Source: Acidimicrobiaceae bacterium (GTDB lineage Bacteria > Actinomycetota > Acidimicrobiia > Acidimicrobiales > RAAP-2). From it: DNA of 64,000 bases. A program made the translations under genes and the position numbers. The notes below the pieces were generated by a model. The model ran no database searches. It was not told the DNA's origin and worked only from the letters and a program-made list of their open reading frames with translations. Where the stretch lies: contig PLON01000017.1 of the NCBI GenBank assembly GCA_003142095.1, forward strand, positions 66,651 through 130,650, in the 5' to 3' direction. Shown here piece after piece: positions 48,102-56,348 of the stretch (position 1 is the first letter of the stretch; every line of letters starts with the position of its first letter).

Positions 48102-50000
48102 TTACGACTTCCAGATCTGGTCCCAACGTGCGGAACCGCCGTCGGGGCTGAGGCAGCGCGTCGTACCGTCGGCCGCCGTGCCGTAGGCCCAGTTCTGGAC
48201 GTTGCTGCGCGCCGCCCAGGCATTCACCGTCTGGTCGAGCCACAGATAGGGAATGTCTTTCGCGAACTGGCTGTTGATGGTGCGCCACCCACGAATCTCC
48301 GCGGCCGAACCTGGTTTCGAACCAAGCGCCGAGAGCATCGCGTCCTCGACAACGGGGTCTGCCTGGTGGGCGAAGTTCACGGCGCCCGCAATGTTCGTTC
48401 CCGCCGGCAGCGACGTGAGCCCGAGCCCGCCATCAGCCGGTGAACCCGTCGCTGAGAGCGACACGAACCACACGTAGTTGAGCGACGGGTCGACACCACC
48501 GAACTGGTTCCACTGCGCGCAGTCGTACTCGCCGTAGATCACGTTGTTGATCAACGTGCTCTGCACGAGGGGCCGCGGCGTCGTGGCGATGCCGATCGCG
48601 CTCAACTGCTGATTGAAGAACGAGTACGCCTGCTGGGACGATGCGTCATCGGACAAGATGTCGATCACAATTCCGACGCTCGTCAACTTGTTCGCTGTCT
48701 TGTACGCGTCGACCAGAGCCTTCGCCCTGGTGGGGTTGTACGCCGGATAGTTAGGACTCGCATAGAACGGCGAAGACTTGCGATATAGCCCATCCGCCAC
48801 CGACCCGATCGAACCGTCGATCAACTTGAAGTACGTCTTGCGGTTGATCGCCATGGCGCACGCCGTGCGAATCGAGACATCGTTCAAGACCGGCTTCAGC
48901 GTGGTGTCCCACTGCAGCGTTGACGGATTAACCGCGCCTGCCGTGCCGAGCCAGTCCGCGTCTTGCACCTGCGTAGGCACTGGCTGGCCCTTCGCGATGT
49001 AACTCGGGTACGCTCCCGGCACGCCGATCGACGCGAACTCGCCGGCCCAGCAGAAGTACTGGTTTAAGGTCCCGGTGGTGTTCAGGATTAATGAGTTGAT
49101 CGACGGGTCGCGCGGCTGAGTCTGGTCGGTCACCATGGAAATTCCCGACATCTTCTTCAACTGGGCGATCTGATCACCCGTCTCTTGGAGAATCATGTCG
49201 ACGTCGCCGGACTGCAGGGCCTCGTTACGTGACACCGAGTCCACGATGGTCTTGAAGTTGATCCCGTCGAGGTACGGAAGTCGGCGTCCGGCGCCGTCCT
49301 TACGCCAGTACTTTTCGTTCTTCGTGAACTGTGATTCGACACCCACGTTCCACGACTTGAACTTGAAGGGGCCCGTACCGATTGGTTTTCCGGTGTAGTT
49401 CGATCCGAGTGCCGACGGAGCCGCCATGTAGGCAATCTGCTGCTCGGCCAAGGAGATCGGGAACGCGGCGAACGGCACGACCATCTTGTATTCAACGGTG
49501 AAGGAGTTGACTTCGGTCACCGACGCAATGATGGGCTGAATCGCGAGCCCGACCGTCGCGTTGGCGGCGGCGGCGTTGTAGTTCGCCACCACCACCGCGG
49601 CGTCAAAGTTCGTGCCGTCGTGGAACTGCACGCCGTGGCGAAGCGCAATTGTCCACGTGGTGTAGTTCGCGTTGGGCTTGGCCGACAACGCCAACATCGG
49701 TAGGGCCGTCTTTCCGTCGTAGGACATGACGAAAAGTGGGTCATAGAGCGCGTTGGCGACGCAAAAGCCGGAATCGTCCAACTTTCCGTCGGAACCGTTG
49801 AAAATGTGGTAATTCGCCACGTCAGAGAGGGTCCCGACGGTGAGAACGCCACCTAACTTGGGCTTACCCTTGGCGACGCCGGTAGCCGCCCCCGCGACAT
49901 TGGCGAGAAGTCCGTCGACGACGGTGCCGGCCATCGCGACGCCGCCAACAGTGGCCGCTGTGTGAGTAAGAAACGAACGACGATCGATCGTTGACGACAT
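48102..50000 (-). CDS. Tat-exported solute-binding protein of a peptide/nickel-type ABC transporter (family 5)
   Basis: 632 residues. The N terminus DRRSFLTHTAATVGGVAMAGTVVDGLL is a twin-arginine signal; no lipobox is evident. The mature part follows the SBP_bac_5 plan: GGVLTVGTLSDV, LSAKPNANYTTWTIALRHGVQFHDGTNFDAAVVVANYN (the family signature), TGPFKFKSW and GIGTGP-like loops. Start is ATG 50000 with AGGA just upstream; codons to 50042 are possible but unsupported. It is orphaned: no permease or ATPase genes are adjacent in the window. Confidence 0.9.
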   Translation of the reverse strand: MSSTIDRRSFLTHTAATVGGVAMAGTVVDGLLANVAGAATGVAKGKPKLGGVLTVGTLSDVANYHIFNGSDGKLDDSGFCVANALYDPLFVMSYDGKTALPMLALSAKPNANYTTWTIALRHGVQFHDGTNFDAAVVVANYNAAAANATVGLAIQPIIASVTEVNSFTVEYKMVVPFAAFPISLAEQQIAYMAAPSALGSNYTGKPIGTGPFKFKSWNVGVESQFTKNEKYWRKDGAGRRLPYLDGINFKTIVDSVSRNEALQSGDVDMILQETGDQIAQLKKMSGISMVTDQTQPRDPSINSLILNTTGTLNQYFCWAGEFASIGVPGAYPSYIAKGQPVPTQVQDADWLGTAGAVNPSTLQWDTTLKPVLNDVSIRTACAMAINRKTYFKLIDGSIGSVADGLYRKSSPFYASPNYPAYNPTRAKALVDAYKTANKLTSVGIVIDILSDDASSQQAYSFFNQQLSAIGIATTPRPLVQSTLINNVIYGEYDCAQWNQFGGVDPSLNYVWFVSLSATGSPADGGLGLTSLPAGTNIAGAVNFAHQADPVVEDAMLSALGSKPGSAAEIRGWRTINSQFAKDIPYLWLDQTVNAWAARSNVQNWAYGTAADGTTRCLSPDGGSARWDQIWKS

Positions 50001-50068
50001 CTTTCCTGCTTTCCCCCGGAGAGCCCGCCTTGGTTTCTCCACTGCGCGAAACTTAGCAAGAGTTTGAT

Positions 50069-50080
50069 TACTGGCCAGTA
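50069..50080. promoter_or_regulatory. Perfect 12-bp palindrome, candidate operator
   Basis: TACTGGCCAGTA lies about 70 bp upstream of the solute-binding protein start, close to its likely promoter. Size and symmetry suit a TetR- or GntR-type dimer. No regulator gene is adjacent. Confidence 0.45.
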
Positions 50081-50128
50081 CAGAGCAAGATGTTTATGAG
50101 CGCAGTTTTCAGGAAGGATTTTGTGGTG

Positions 50129-50174
50129 TTTTCAGGACCCAGGCGGAAGGGAGGGGCCGCCTGGGCCCTGAAAA
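50129..50174. repeat. Long inverted repeat (18-bp arms)
   Basis: TTTTCAGGACCCAGGCGG (50129-50146) pairs with CCGCCTGGGCCCTGAAAA (50157-50174) with one mismatch and a 10-nt purine loop. Two smaller hairpins follow: AGGCGA/TCGCCT (from 50187) and CCTTG-GGGG/CCCC-AAGG (ending about 50222). The TTTTCAGGA start is also present as an extra copy at 50106-50114. Confidence 0.7.
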
Positions 50175-50496
50175 GGGGCGGCGCTTAGGCGAGGTCGCCT
50201 TGAGGGGATACCGTAGCCCCAAGGTAGGGTGTCGCGACGTCGAAAGTGCTTACCAGGCAGAGCATTGGATTCCTCTTTCTCGTCGTCGCCAGAACAACCT
50301 CACGCAGTTTGTCGCACCACTGTGTGGCGGTCATTGGAACAAGGTAAGAAGCCCCTAAATCCGACGATTGTTACCGGAGCGAGAAATCGGCGACGTTTAG
50401 CCGTCACCGAGATTTTGAATCGGGCATACTGTCCGAAACGCCTAGCGCCTCACGGGGTCGTTTTCGAAGACTTTTCCATTAGGGAGGACCACCACA

Positions 50497-51993
50497 GTGG
50501 CAACAACTATCGGCTCGCATGACGGATCTCCGGGAGATGCGGCATTCCATATCGAGCAACACGGCATTGACTACGTGCCGCTCTCTGAACGCTGGGCGTC
50601 GCCGCGGGCAGTCGGAGGCATGTGGGCCGGGGCCAGTGTGCAGGTGGAGTACTTCATCTACGGCGCCATCCTTATGTCCTTCGGGTTCAACTTCGCCCAG
50701 GCGCTCTCCCTCATCGTCCTCGGAAACCTCACCTACTTCCTCCTCGGACTCGCGAGTCTGCAGGGTCCCCAGACCGGCACCACGGTGTTTGCGATCAATC
50801 GCGCCAGTTACGGCCCGAACGGTTCACGAATCATCTCCTTCTTCAACTGGATCACCCAAATCGGCTTCGAGGTGGAGGGTCTTATCCTCATTGTCGGCGC
50901 GGCGCTCGTCCTTGGTCTAAAGGCCGGATTCGCCCCGAGCGACACCTCAAAGGTGATCTACGTCGTGGTCGCCATCGTGATCCAGGCCATCCTGCCGGTC
51001 CTCGGACACGCGACCATCGTGAAGACCCTGCGCGTGCTCGCAATTCCCTTCGCCATTCTTTTCGCGGTGCTTCTCGCATTCAGTCTTCCTCACGCCACTC
51101 TGCACGGCGTCGCGCACGGCGCCGACTGGCAGACATACATGGAGGGACTCGCCTTCACGATCACCCTGTCGGGCCTGGGCTGGATGGAGTGCGGTAACGA
51201 CTACACCCGCTACTGCGCGCCCCAGGCCTCGAAGAAGGCGATCATCGGTTGGGTCTTTCTCGGCACCGCGGTACCCGAAATCTTGGTCATGACCCTCGGA
51301 GCAGCGGTCGCCACTTTTCTGCCGGGCATCGGCGGGTCCAACCACGGGTACGGTTCGCTCTACCCCTTCGCTACCCAGAGCGCGATCCCGTCGTGGTTCG
51401 TCGTCATATTCTTGATCTTCGCGATCGTGCAGCTCTTCGGTATCAACAGCCTCGACATGTACTCCTCCGGCGTGACCTTGCAGGCCCTGGGCGTGAAGGT
51501 GAAGCGCTACCAGGCGGTGCTGATTGACTGCGCCATTGCCTTCGCCATCACTCTCTACGCCGTCTTCAGCGCCTCGTTCACGACGTACCTGACGGACTTC
51601 GTGGACATGGTGATTGTGTGGATTGCGCCGTGGGCCGCCATCTTCCTCATCGACTGGGCGCTGCGTCGATTCCGCTACGTGCCGTCGGAACTGCAGCGCA
51701 CCGAGCGCGGTGGGCTCTACTACCGAAACGGCGGCTTTTACTGGCCGGCCATGATCGCCCAGGTAGTGGGCATGTACGCCGCGATCTCCGCGCTTTCGAC
51801 CGAGTTCTACTTGCCGCGCTGGCTGAACCCGATCGTCTACGCGACGAAAGACAGCTACGGCTACGGCGCAGACTTCAGCGTGTTCATGGGCATCGCCGTC
51901 GCGGGTCTGCTCTACTTGGCGCTCGCCTGGAAGGGTGTTCGCGCGCAGGCCGACCAGCAAGACATCCTGCTCGCCAGTGTCCACGACGAGTAA
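50497..51993 (+). CDS. NCS1-family nucleobase permease (cytosine/purine, CodB-like)
   Basis: 498 residues with about 12 membrane helices. The N-terminal YVPLSERWASPRAVGGMWAGASVQVEYFIYGA is the NCS1 signature; GPQTGTTVFAINRASYGPNGSRIISFFNWITQIGFE and WMECGNDYTRY follow. Neighbouring genes for a cytosine deaminase and phosphoribosyltransferases make a pyrimidine/purine base a likely substrate. AGGGAGG precedes the GTG. The tail after the last helix is short and polar. Confidence 0.9.
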   Translation: MATTIGSHDGSPGDAAFHIEQHGIDYVPLSERWASPRAVGGMWAGASVQVEYFIYGAILMSFGFNFAQALSLIVLGNLTYFLLGLASLQGPQTGTTVFAINRASYGPNGSRIISFFNWITQIGFEVEGLILIVGAALVLGLKAGFAPSDTSKVIYVVVAIVIQAILPVLGHATIVKTLRVLAIPFAILFAVLLAFSLPHATLHGVAHGADWQTYMEGLAFTITLSGLGWMECGNDYTRYCAPQASKKAIIGWVFLGTAVPEILVMTLGAAVATFLPGIGGSNHGYGSLYPFATQSAIPSWFVVIFLIFAIVQLFGINSLDMYSSGVTLQALGVKVKRYQAVLIDCAIAFAITLYAVFSASFTTYLTDFVDMVIVWIAPWAAIFLIDWALRRFRYVPSELQRTERGGLYYRNGGFYWPAMIAQVVGMYAAISALSTEFYLPRWLNPIVYATKDSYGYGADFSVFMGIAVAGLLYLALAWKGVRAQADQQDILLASVHDE

Positions 51994-52602
51994 TTAGCCG
52001 TTCCAGTCCTCCACGAGACCGCCCGACCCGTCGGGACGAAACACCGGAATCGATCCAAGGGCGCGTACCATCGTGGCGTCGTCACCGAGCGCGGCGCGCC
52101 AGAGGCCGGCCTCCGTGACGATCGTTCCGATCGCGACGACGTTGGCGCCGACGCTGCGTAACAGGCGCAACGTCGCGCCGGTCGAGGCGCCGGTGGAGAT
52201 GACGTCGTCCACGATGGCGACTCGTTTTCCTCGCACGTCGTCGATGCGCGCGCGATCAAAGAGCAGTCGCTGCTCGGCGTCGGTCGTGATGGAGCGGACC
52301 GGCTCGCTGATGGCGTCGGCCAGGTGAATCTTGGGCGTCTTGTGCAGGACGACGTAGCGATCAAGTCCCAAGTGTCGCGTGACCTCCACGGCGAGCGGGA
52401 TACCCATGGTCGCGACCGTCGCCACGACGTCCACCTTGTAGGGCGCCAGAACCTGGGCTAACTCTTCGCCGGCGCGCTCCATAAACGAGACGCCCACGTC
52501 CACCGTGATGAGCAGCGCGAGGGCCAGATTGTCGTTGAGCGAAACGATCGGTAGGTCAAGGTGCTGCGAGCCGATGTCGACGGAGTATGTCCCTCTGTTC
52601 AC
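51994..52602 (-). CDS. Type I phosphoribosyltransferase, adenine/xanthine PRTase-like
   Basis: 202 residues. The PRPP loop is KRVAIVDDVISTGASTGATLRLL. Early residues DLPIVSLNDNLALALLITVDVGVSFMERAGEELAQVL and TVATMGIPLAVEV fit purine phosphoribosyltransferases of the adenine/xanthine branch. Start GTG 52602 is chosen because TATGCT (52609-52614) lies exactly 6 nt upstream. It is divergent from the deaminase and convergent with the permease; the divergent -10 boxes overlap. Confidence 0.82.
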   Translation of the reverse strand: MNRGTYSVDIGSQHLDLPIVSLNDNLALALLITVDVGVSFMERAGEELAQVLAPYKVDVVATVATMGIPLAVEVTRHLGLDRYVVLHKTPKIHLADAISEPVRSITTDAEQRLLFDRARIDDVRGKRVAIVDDVISTGASTGATLRLLRSVGANVVAIGTIVTEAGLWRAALGDDATMVRALGSIPVFRPDGSGGLVEDWNG

Positions 52603-52623
52603 GGAGGGAGCATACTTACCTTC

Positions 52624-53094
52624 ATGGCCACTACCCACCCACCGCTCGAACACACGCTCGCCACTGAGATGCTGAAGACCGCCTACCACGAGGCCACCGT
52701 CGGTCTCGACGAGGGCGGTATCCCCATTGGCGCCGCGCTCTTTCTTCGCGACGGAACGCTGCTCGGCGCCGGCCACAACCGGCGCGTCCAAGAGAATGAT
52801 GCGTCCGTGCACGCCGAAACGGACGCCTTTCGCCGCGCCGGTCGCCGCCGCGACTACCCCGACTGCGTCATGGTGACGACGCTCTCACCGTGTTGGTACT
52901 GCTCGGGACTCGTGCGCCAGTTCAACATCGGCGCCGTCGTCATTGGCGAAAGTGAGAACTTTCACGGCGGTCACGACTGGCTAGGTGAGCTGGGCGTCGA
53001 AATTATCCTGCTCGATGACCCGAGTTGTGTGTCATTACTCTCGGACTTCATCAACGAACACCCCGAGCTCTGGCACGAGGACATCGGTCTATAA
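52624..53094 (+). CDS. Cytosine deaminase-like protein of the yeast FCY1 type
   Basis: 156 residues, cytidine/deoxycytidylate-deaminase fold. Zinc ligands and catalytic Glu are H63, E65 (VHAETDAF), C90 and C93 (TLSPCWYC). The later IGESENFHGGHDWL, IILLDDPSCVSLLSDFINEHPELWHEDIGL follows yeast cytosine deaminase almost segment by segment, including the C-terminal DER/WFEDIG-type helix, which differs from bacterial CodA (amidohydrolase fold). A weak -10 (CATACT, 52611-52616) lies 7 nt before the ATG. Product uracil could feed the nearby Upp. Confidence 0.85.
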   Translation: MATTHPPLEHTLATEMLKTAYHEATVGLDEGGIPIGAALFLRDGTLLGAGHNRRVQENDASVHAETDAFRRAGRRRDYPDCVMVTTLSPCWYCSGLVRQFNIGAVVIGESENFHGGHDWLGELGVEIILLDDPSCVSLLSDFINEHPELWHEDIGL

Positions 53095-53127
53095 GTCAAA
53101 ATCCTCGTGTCCGAATCTCGCTCTAAA

Positions 53128-53763
53128 TCAACGAGCGGGTGGACCGAACAAACGGTCACCCGCGTCGCCGAGACCCGGCGTGATGTAGCCCACGTCGTTG
53201 AGCTCGGCATCGAGGGCCGCGCAGACGATCGTGACGTTGGGGTGGCGCCCGATGACAAAGTCGATTCCCGGCTGGGCCGCAATGAGACAGAGCACCGTGA
53301 TCTCCCCGGCGCCCCTTCCGCGCAACATCTCGAGCACGCAGTCGAGCGAGCCGCCGGTCGCGAGCATCGGGTCACAGATCACCACGTGCACGCCTTCGAG
53401 CGTCTCGGGAAGCCCGTCGAGGTAGACGTCGGGCTGGAGCGTCTGTTCGTTTCGCCGCAGCCCCACGAGGCACACCCGATGTAGCGGCAAGACCTCTTGA
53501 ATAGCGGGACTCATACCTAGCCCCGCGCGCAGGATCGGCACGATCAGGTATTCGGTGTCGATTCGCAGTGCCGGTGCACCCTTCGTGACGGGCGTATCGA
53601 CGGTCGTTTTGGTGACCGGGGTGCCGCGAAACGCCTCATACGCGACGAACCTGGAGATTTCGCCCGCGAGCCGCAAGAAGTCAGCGTTGGACGTGCGTTC
53701 GTCGCGTAACTGGCGCACCTTGTCCGCGACGATGGGGTGTTCAACGACGATCAGGGAATCCAC
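53128..53763 (-). CDS. upp: Uracil phosphoribosyltransferase Upp
   Basis: Makes UMP from uracil and PRPP; 211 residues. PRPP site VVICDPMLATGGSLDCVLEMLRGRGA and the uracil-binding YITPGLGDAGDRLFG near the C terminus are diagnostic. GTG 53763 lies 6 nt after TAGTGT (53770-53775), so it is probably leaderless. Converges with the deaminase gene. Together they give cytosine to uracil to UMP. Confidence 0.96.
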   Translation of the reverse strand: MDSLIVVEHPIVADKVRQLRDERTSNADFLRLAGEISRFVAYEAFRGTPVTKTTVDTPVTKGAPALRIDTEYLIVPILRAGLGMSPAIQEVLPLHRVCLVGLRRNEQTLQPDVYLDGLPETLEGVHVVICDPMLATGGSLDCVLEMLRGRGAGEITVLCLIAAQPGIDFVIGRHPNVTIVCAALDAELNDVGYITPGLGDAGDRLFGPPAR

Positions 53764-53772
53764 GACGTCACA

Positions 53773-54402
53773 CTACGTCGGGGACTCTTGTGAAGCACCG
53801 GCCGTGCCCCCGTAAGAGGCGGCGAGAAGTTCACCGACTCGAGCGGCGTCGCGGTCGCGCACGTCTCGCGGCACCGGCGCCAAGAGGTCATCCCATACCG
53901 CGAGACAGGTCCCGCGCAACTGCGTAAAGCCCTCGGGGCGAGCGAAAAAGAAGATATGTAGATGTGCCCCCCCGTCGCCCCACCTTGAGACGTGAGCCCG
54001 GGCAATGTGCTCGAGAGACTCGATGGCTCGACTCGCATGGACAATGAGTTGGCCCAACTGCGCCGCCATGTCGTCGGACAGATCCACCAGGTCGAAGTGC
54101 TCCTTCGACAAGAGCATCAAGACGAGCGGTGCGCCGGATGGTTCGGACATCGCAATGAGGCGCCAGGCGTCGTTCTCCCATACCGCGACTCCATCGGACG
54201 CCGCACAGGACCGGCAGGTCTTTGGATCCTGGCCGTGACGTGGTGCTTCAGGGGTTTCAGGCCGATGTAATGACACAACGCGCAGACCGTCGGGCTCGAA
54301 GGGAAATATCTCCCAACCCGTCATTCTGGAAAGGCCCACTCGGCCTTCGTCGTCGGCGAACGCGGTCGCGTTTTCGAAGAACTCCTCGGGCGTGAGCGGC
54401 AT
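53773..54402 (-). CDS. HIT-superfamily-like protein
   Basis: 209 residues. A CRSCAA pair is followed by a strand-rich part (WENDAWRLIAMSEPSGAPLVLMLLSKEHFDLVDLSDDMAAQLGQLIVHASRAIESL) and SRWGDGGAHLHIFFFARPEGFTQLRG. The DGGAHLHIFF strand occupies the place of the HxHxH strand of HIT proteins but keeps only two histidines. The arrangement is seen in uncharacterised actinobacterial HIT-like proteins. ATG 54402 lies 6 nt after TACGAT (54409-54414). Function unknown. Confidence 0.65.
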   Translation of the reverse strand: MPLTPEEFFENATAFADDEGRVGLSRMTGWEIFPFEPDGLRVVSLHRPETPEAPRHGQDPKTCRSCAASDGVAVWENDAWRLIAMSEPSGAPLVLMLLSKEHFDLVDLSDDMAAQLGQLIVHASRAIESLEHIARAHVSRWGDGGAHLHIFFFARPEGFTQLRGTCLAVWDDLLAPVPRDVRDRDAARVGELLAASYGGTAGASQESPT

Positions 54403-54485
54403 CGTCGAATCGTACCGCCGACGTGGTCGAGGTTTTTCGCGACGCACCTGGTCGTCCTGTCACACACCGTTGGTAGAATTGTCGA

Positions 54486-56348
54486 GTGTCGTTTTCCCTC
54501 TCTGATCGTTTTGCGCGACCCAGAGAAGCCGAAAAAGACACCTTGGGAGGCCCCGCCAACCCCCTAGGCGGGGTCACCTCGAGGTACCCGGGGCCGCGTC
54601 ACGAGATCTCGCGCGATCAGAATCTTGCCTGGTGGCGACGAGTCCTGCCGGTGATCCAGTCCCATCGCGTGACGTTCATTACGGCCATCGTTCTCTCGTT
54701 CATCAGCTTGGTCTTTCAGGTACTCGTGCCCAACATGCTGAGCAACGACATCGACCACACGTTCGTGAAGCACGTGGCCTCCCTGCACGGCGACGTCATC
54801 TCCATCGTCATCGTGGGCGTGCTCGCCGGAGTGGCCGGGATCATCTCTCGCCAGTACCTCTACTTGACCGCCTACAACGTGGAGGCCGATCTTCGCTCGC
54901 TTATCTACCAGCACCTGACCTGGCTCTCGTTCAGCTTCTACGATCGCGTGCAGTCCGGCCAGCTCATTAGCCGCGCCAACAGCGACATTCGCAGCGTCCA
55001 GATGTACTCGATCTTCGCGCCACTCATCATCGTGCAGTGCTGTATCGGTGTCGTCGCGTTTGGTTTCATGCTCAGCATCAACTGGGCGTTAGCCCTCATC
55101 TCCATGGTGGTGATGCCCATTCTCTACGTCGTCGGCATCAAGATGCGCCGGGTCATGTTCCCCATTTCGTGGGTCACCCAGTCCCGATTGGCTGAAGTAG
55201 CCACCATCGTGGACGAGAACGTGAACGGCGTTCGCGTCGTCAAGTCCTTCGCGCAGGAGGAGGCCGAGATCGATCGCCTCGCCGACGCGGCCGAGGGCGT
55301 CGCGTGGGCCTACATCAAAGACGCCAACATTCGAGCGATCTGGTCGCCGTGGGTGCAGAACTTGCCCCAATTGGGTCTCGCCCTGGTGCTGCTCTGCGGC
55401 GGGTGGATGGTCTTGCACGGTGATCTGCAGTACCCCCAGATCCTCGCCTTCAGCCTCTATCTCTTGATGCTCCAAGCGCCGTTCATGATGCTCGGACAGC
55501 TCGTGATGATGGGCCAACGCGCGAAGGCCAGCGCGGGACGCATCTTCGAGATCCTCGACGAGAATCCCGAAATCGTGGAGCGGCCCGGCGCCTACGACCT
55601 CGTTGACGTGCGCGGCGCACTCGACTTCAACCACGTGACCTTCACTTACGACAACGGCGGCGAGATTCTGCGCGACTTCGACGCACATATCTCACCCGGC
55701 GAGACGGTCGCGATTGTCGGACGCACGGGTTCGGGTAAGTCCACCGTCGCGCGACTGCTGACGCGTTTTTACGACGTGACCGATGGCGCCATCACCATTG
55801 ACGGACACGATCTGCGCGACGTGACGTTGACCTCACTCCGCGAGAACGTCGGCGTGGTGCTCGACGAGCCGTTCCTCTTTTCCATCTCTATCCGCGACAA
55901 CATCGCCTACGGTCAACCCGACGCGTCGATCGAGGACATCCAGGCGGCGGCGCTCGCCGCGAACGCCGACGAGTTCATCGTGCGTCTTCCCGAGGGCTAC
56001 GACACCATCGTCGGCGAGCGTGGCTACACGCTCTCGGGTGGTCAGCGTCAACGCATCGCCATTGCGCGAACGTTGCTGCTCAACCCGCCCGTTCTCATCC
56101 TGGACGACGCGACGAGCGCGATCGACGTGCACGTCGAGTCCGGCATCTACGAGGCCTTGCGGGGACTCTTGACCCAACGCACCACCATCGTGATCGCCCA
56201 CCGCATCTCCACGATCGCCCTCGCGAGTCGGGTGCTCGTGCTCGACGAAGGTCACGTCATCGCGAGCGGTACCCACGAAGAGCTGCTCGAGAATGAGCCT
56301 TTGTATTCGAAGATCTTGGCTCAGACGACCTCGGGAGAGCAGTCCTAA
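54486..56348 (+). CDS. ABC exporter half-transporter with degenerate nucleotide site (heterodimer subunit 1)
   Basis: 620 residues: six-helix exporter domain (about 50-340) and ATPase domain (about 370-620). Walker A VGRTGSGKST (about 410), signature LSGGQRQR, Walker B LILDDATSAID, where the catalytic Glu is replaced by Asp541, and H-loop IVIAHRIST. A Walker B Asp in one half and a normal Glu in the partner is the hallmark of heterodimeric exporters such as TM287/288 and LmrCD. GTG 54486 lies 6 nt after TAGAAT (54474-54479). Its stop overlaps the next start by 1 nt. Confidence 0.9.
   Translation: MSFSLSDRFARPREAEKDTLGGPANPLGGVTSRYPGPRHEISRDQNLAWWRRVLPVIQSHRVTFITAIVLSFISLVFQVLVPNMLSNDIDHTFVKHVASLHGDVISIVIVGVLAGVAGIISRQYLYLTAYNVEADLRSLIYQHLTWLSFSFYDRVQSGQLISRANSDIRSVQMYSIFAPLIIVQCCIGVVAFGFMLSINWALALISMVVMPILYVVGIKMRRVMFPISWVTQSRLAEVATIVDENVNGVRVVKSFAQEEAEIDRLADAAEGVAWAYIKDANIRAIWSPWVQNLPQLGLALVLLCGGWMVLHGDLQYPQILAFSLYLLMLQAPFMMLGQLVMMGQRAKASAGRIFEILDENPEIVERPGAYDLVDVRGALDFNHVTFTYDNGGEILRDFDAHISPGETVAIVGRTGSGKSTVARLLTRFYDVTDGAITIDGHDLRDVTLTSLRENVGVVLDEPFLFSISIRDNIAYGQPDASIEDIQAAALAANADEFIVRLPEGYDTIVGERGYTLSGGQRQRIAIARTLLLNPPVLILDDATSAIDVHVESGIYEALRGLLTQRTTIVIAHRISTIALASRVLVLDEGHVIASGTHEELLENEPLYSKILAQTTSGEQS

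Larger units (their letters stand above)
50001..50496. other. Regulatory intergenic region between solute-binding protein and permease genes
   Basis: This 496-bp gap has no supported gene. It holds a perfect 12-bp palindrome (TACTGGCCAGTA, 50069-50080) near the solute-binding protein promoter, a chain of strong inverted repeats (50129-50222), and a -10 candidate TACTGT (50427-50432) for the permease gene about 65 nt before its GTG. Whether the folded part is transcribed is not known. Confidence 0.55.

Noticed and set aside
50129..50496. Known purine, preQ1 or other riboswitch before the permease
   Set aside because: I could not find the conserved cores of these classes; the hairpins have different loop sequences.
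50229..50522. Plus-strand frame in the gap before the permease
   Set aside because: No domain, runs into the permease start in another frame, and crosses the putative promoter.
50947..51984. 345-codon minus-strand frame opposite the nucleobase permease
   Set aside because: Hydrophilic, Arg/His/Asp-rich reverse of hydrophobic helices; a classic antisense artefact.
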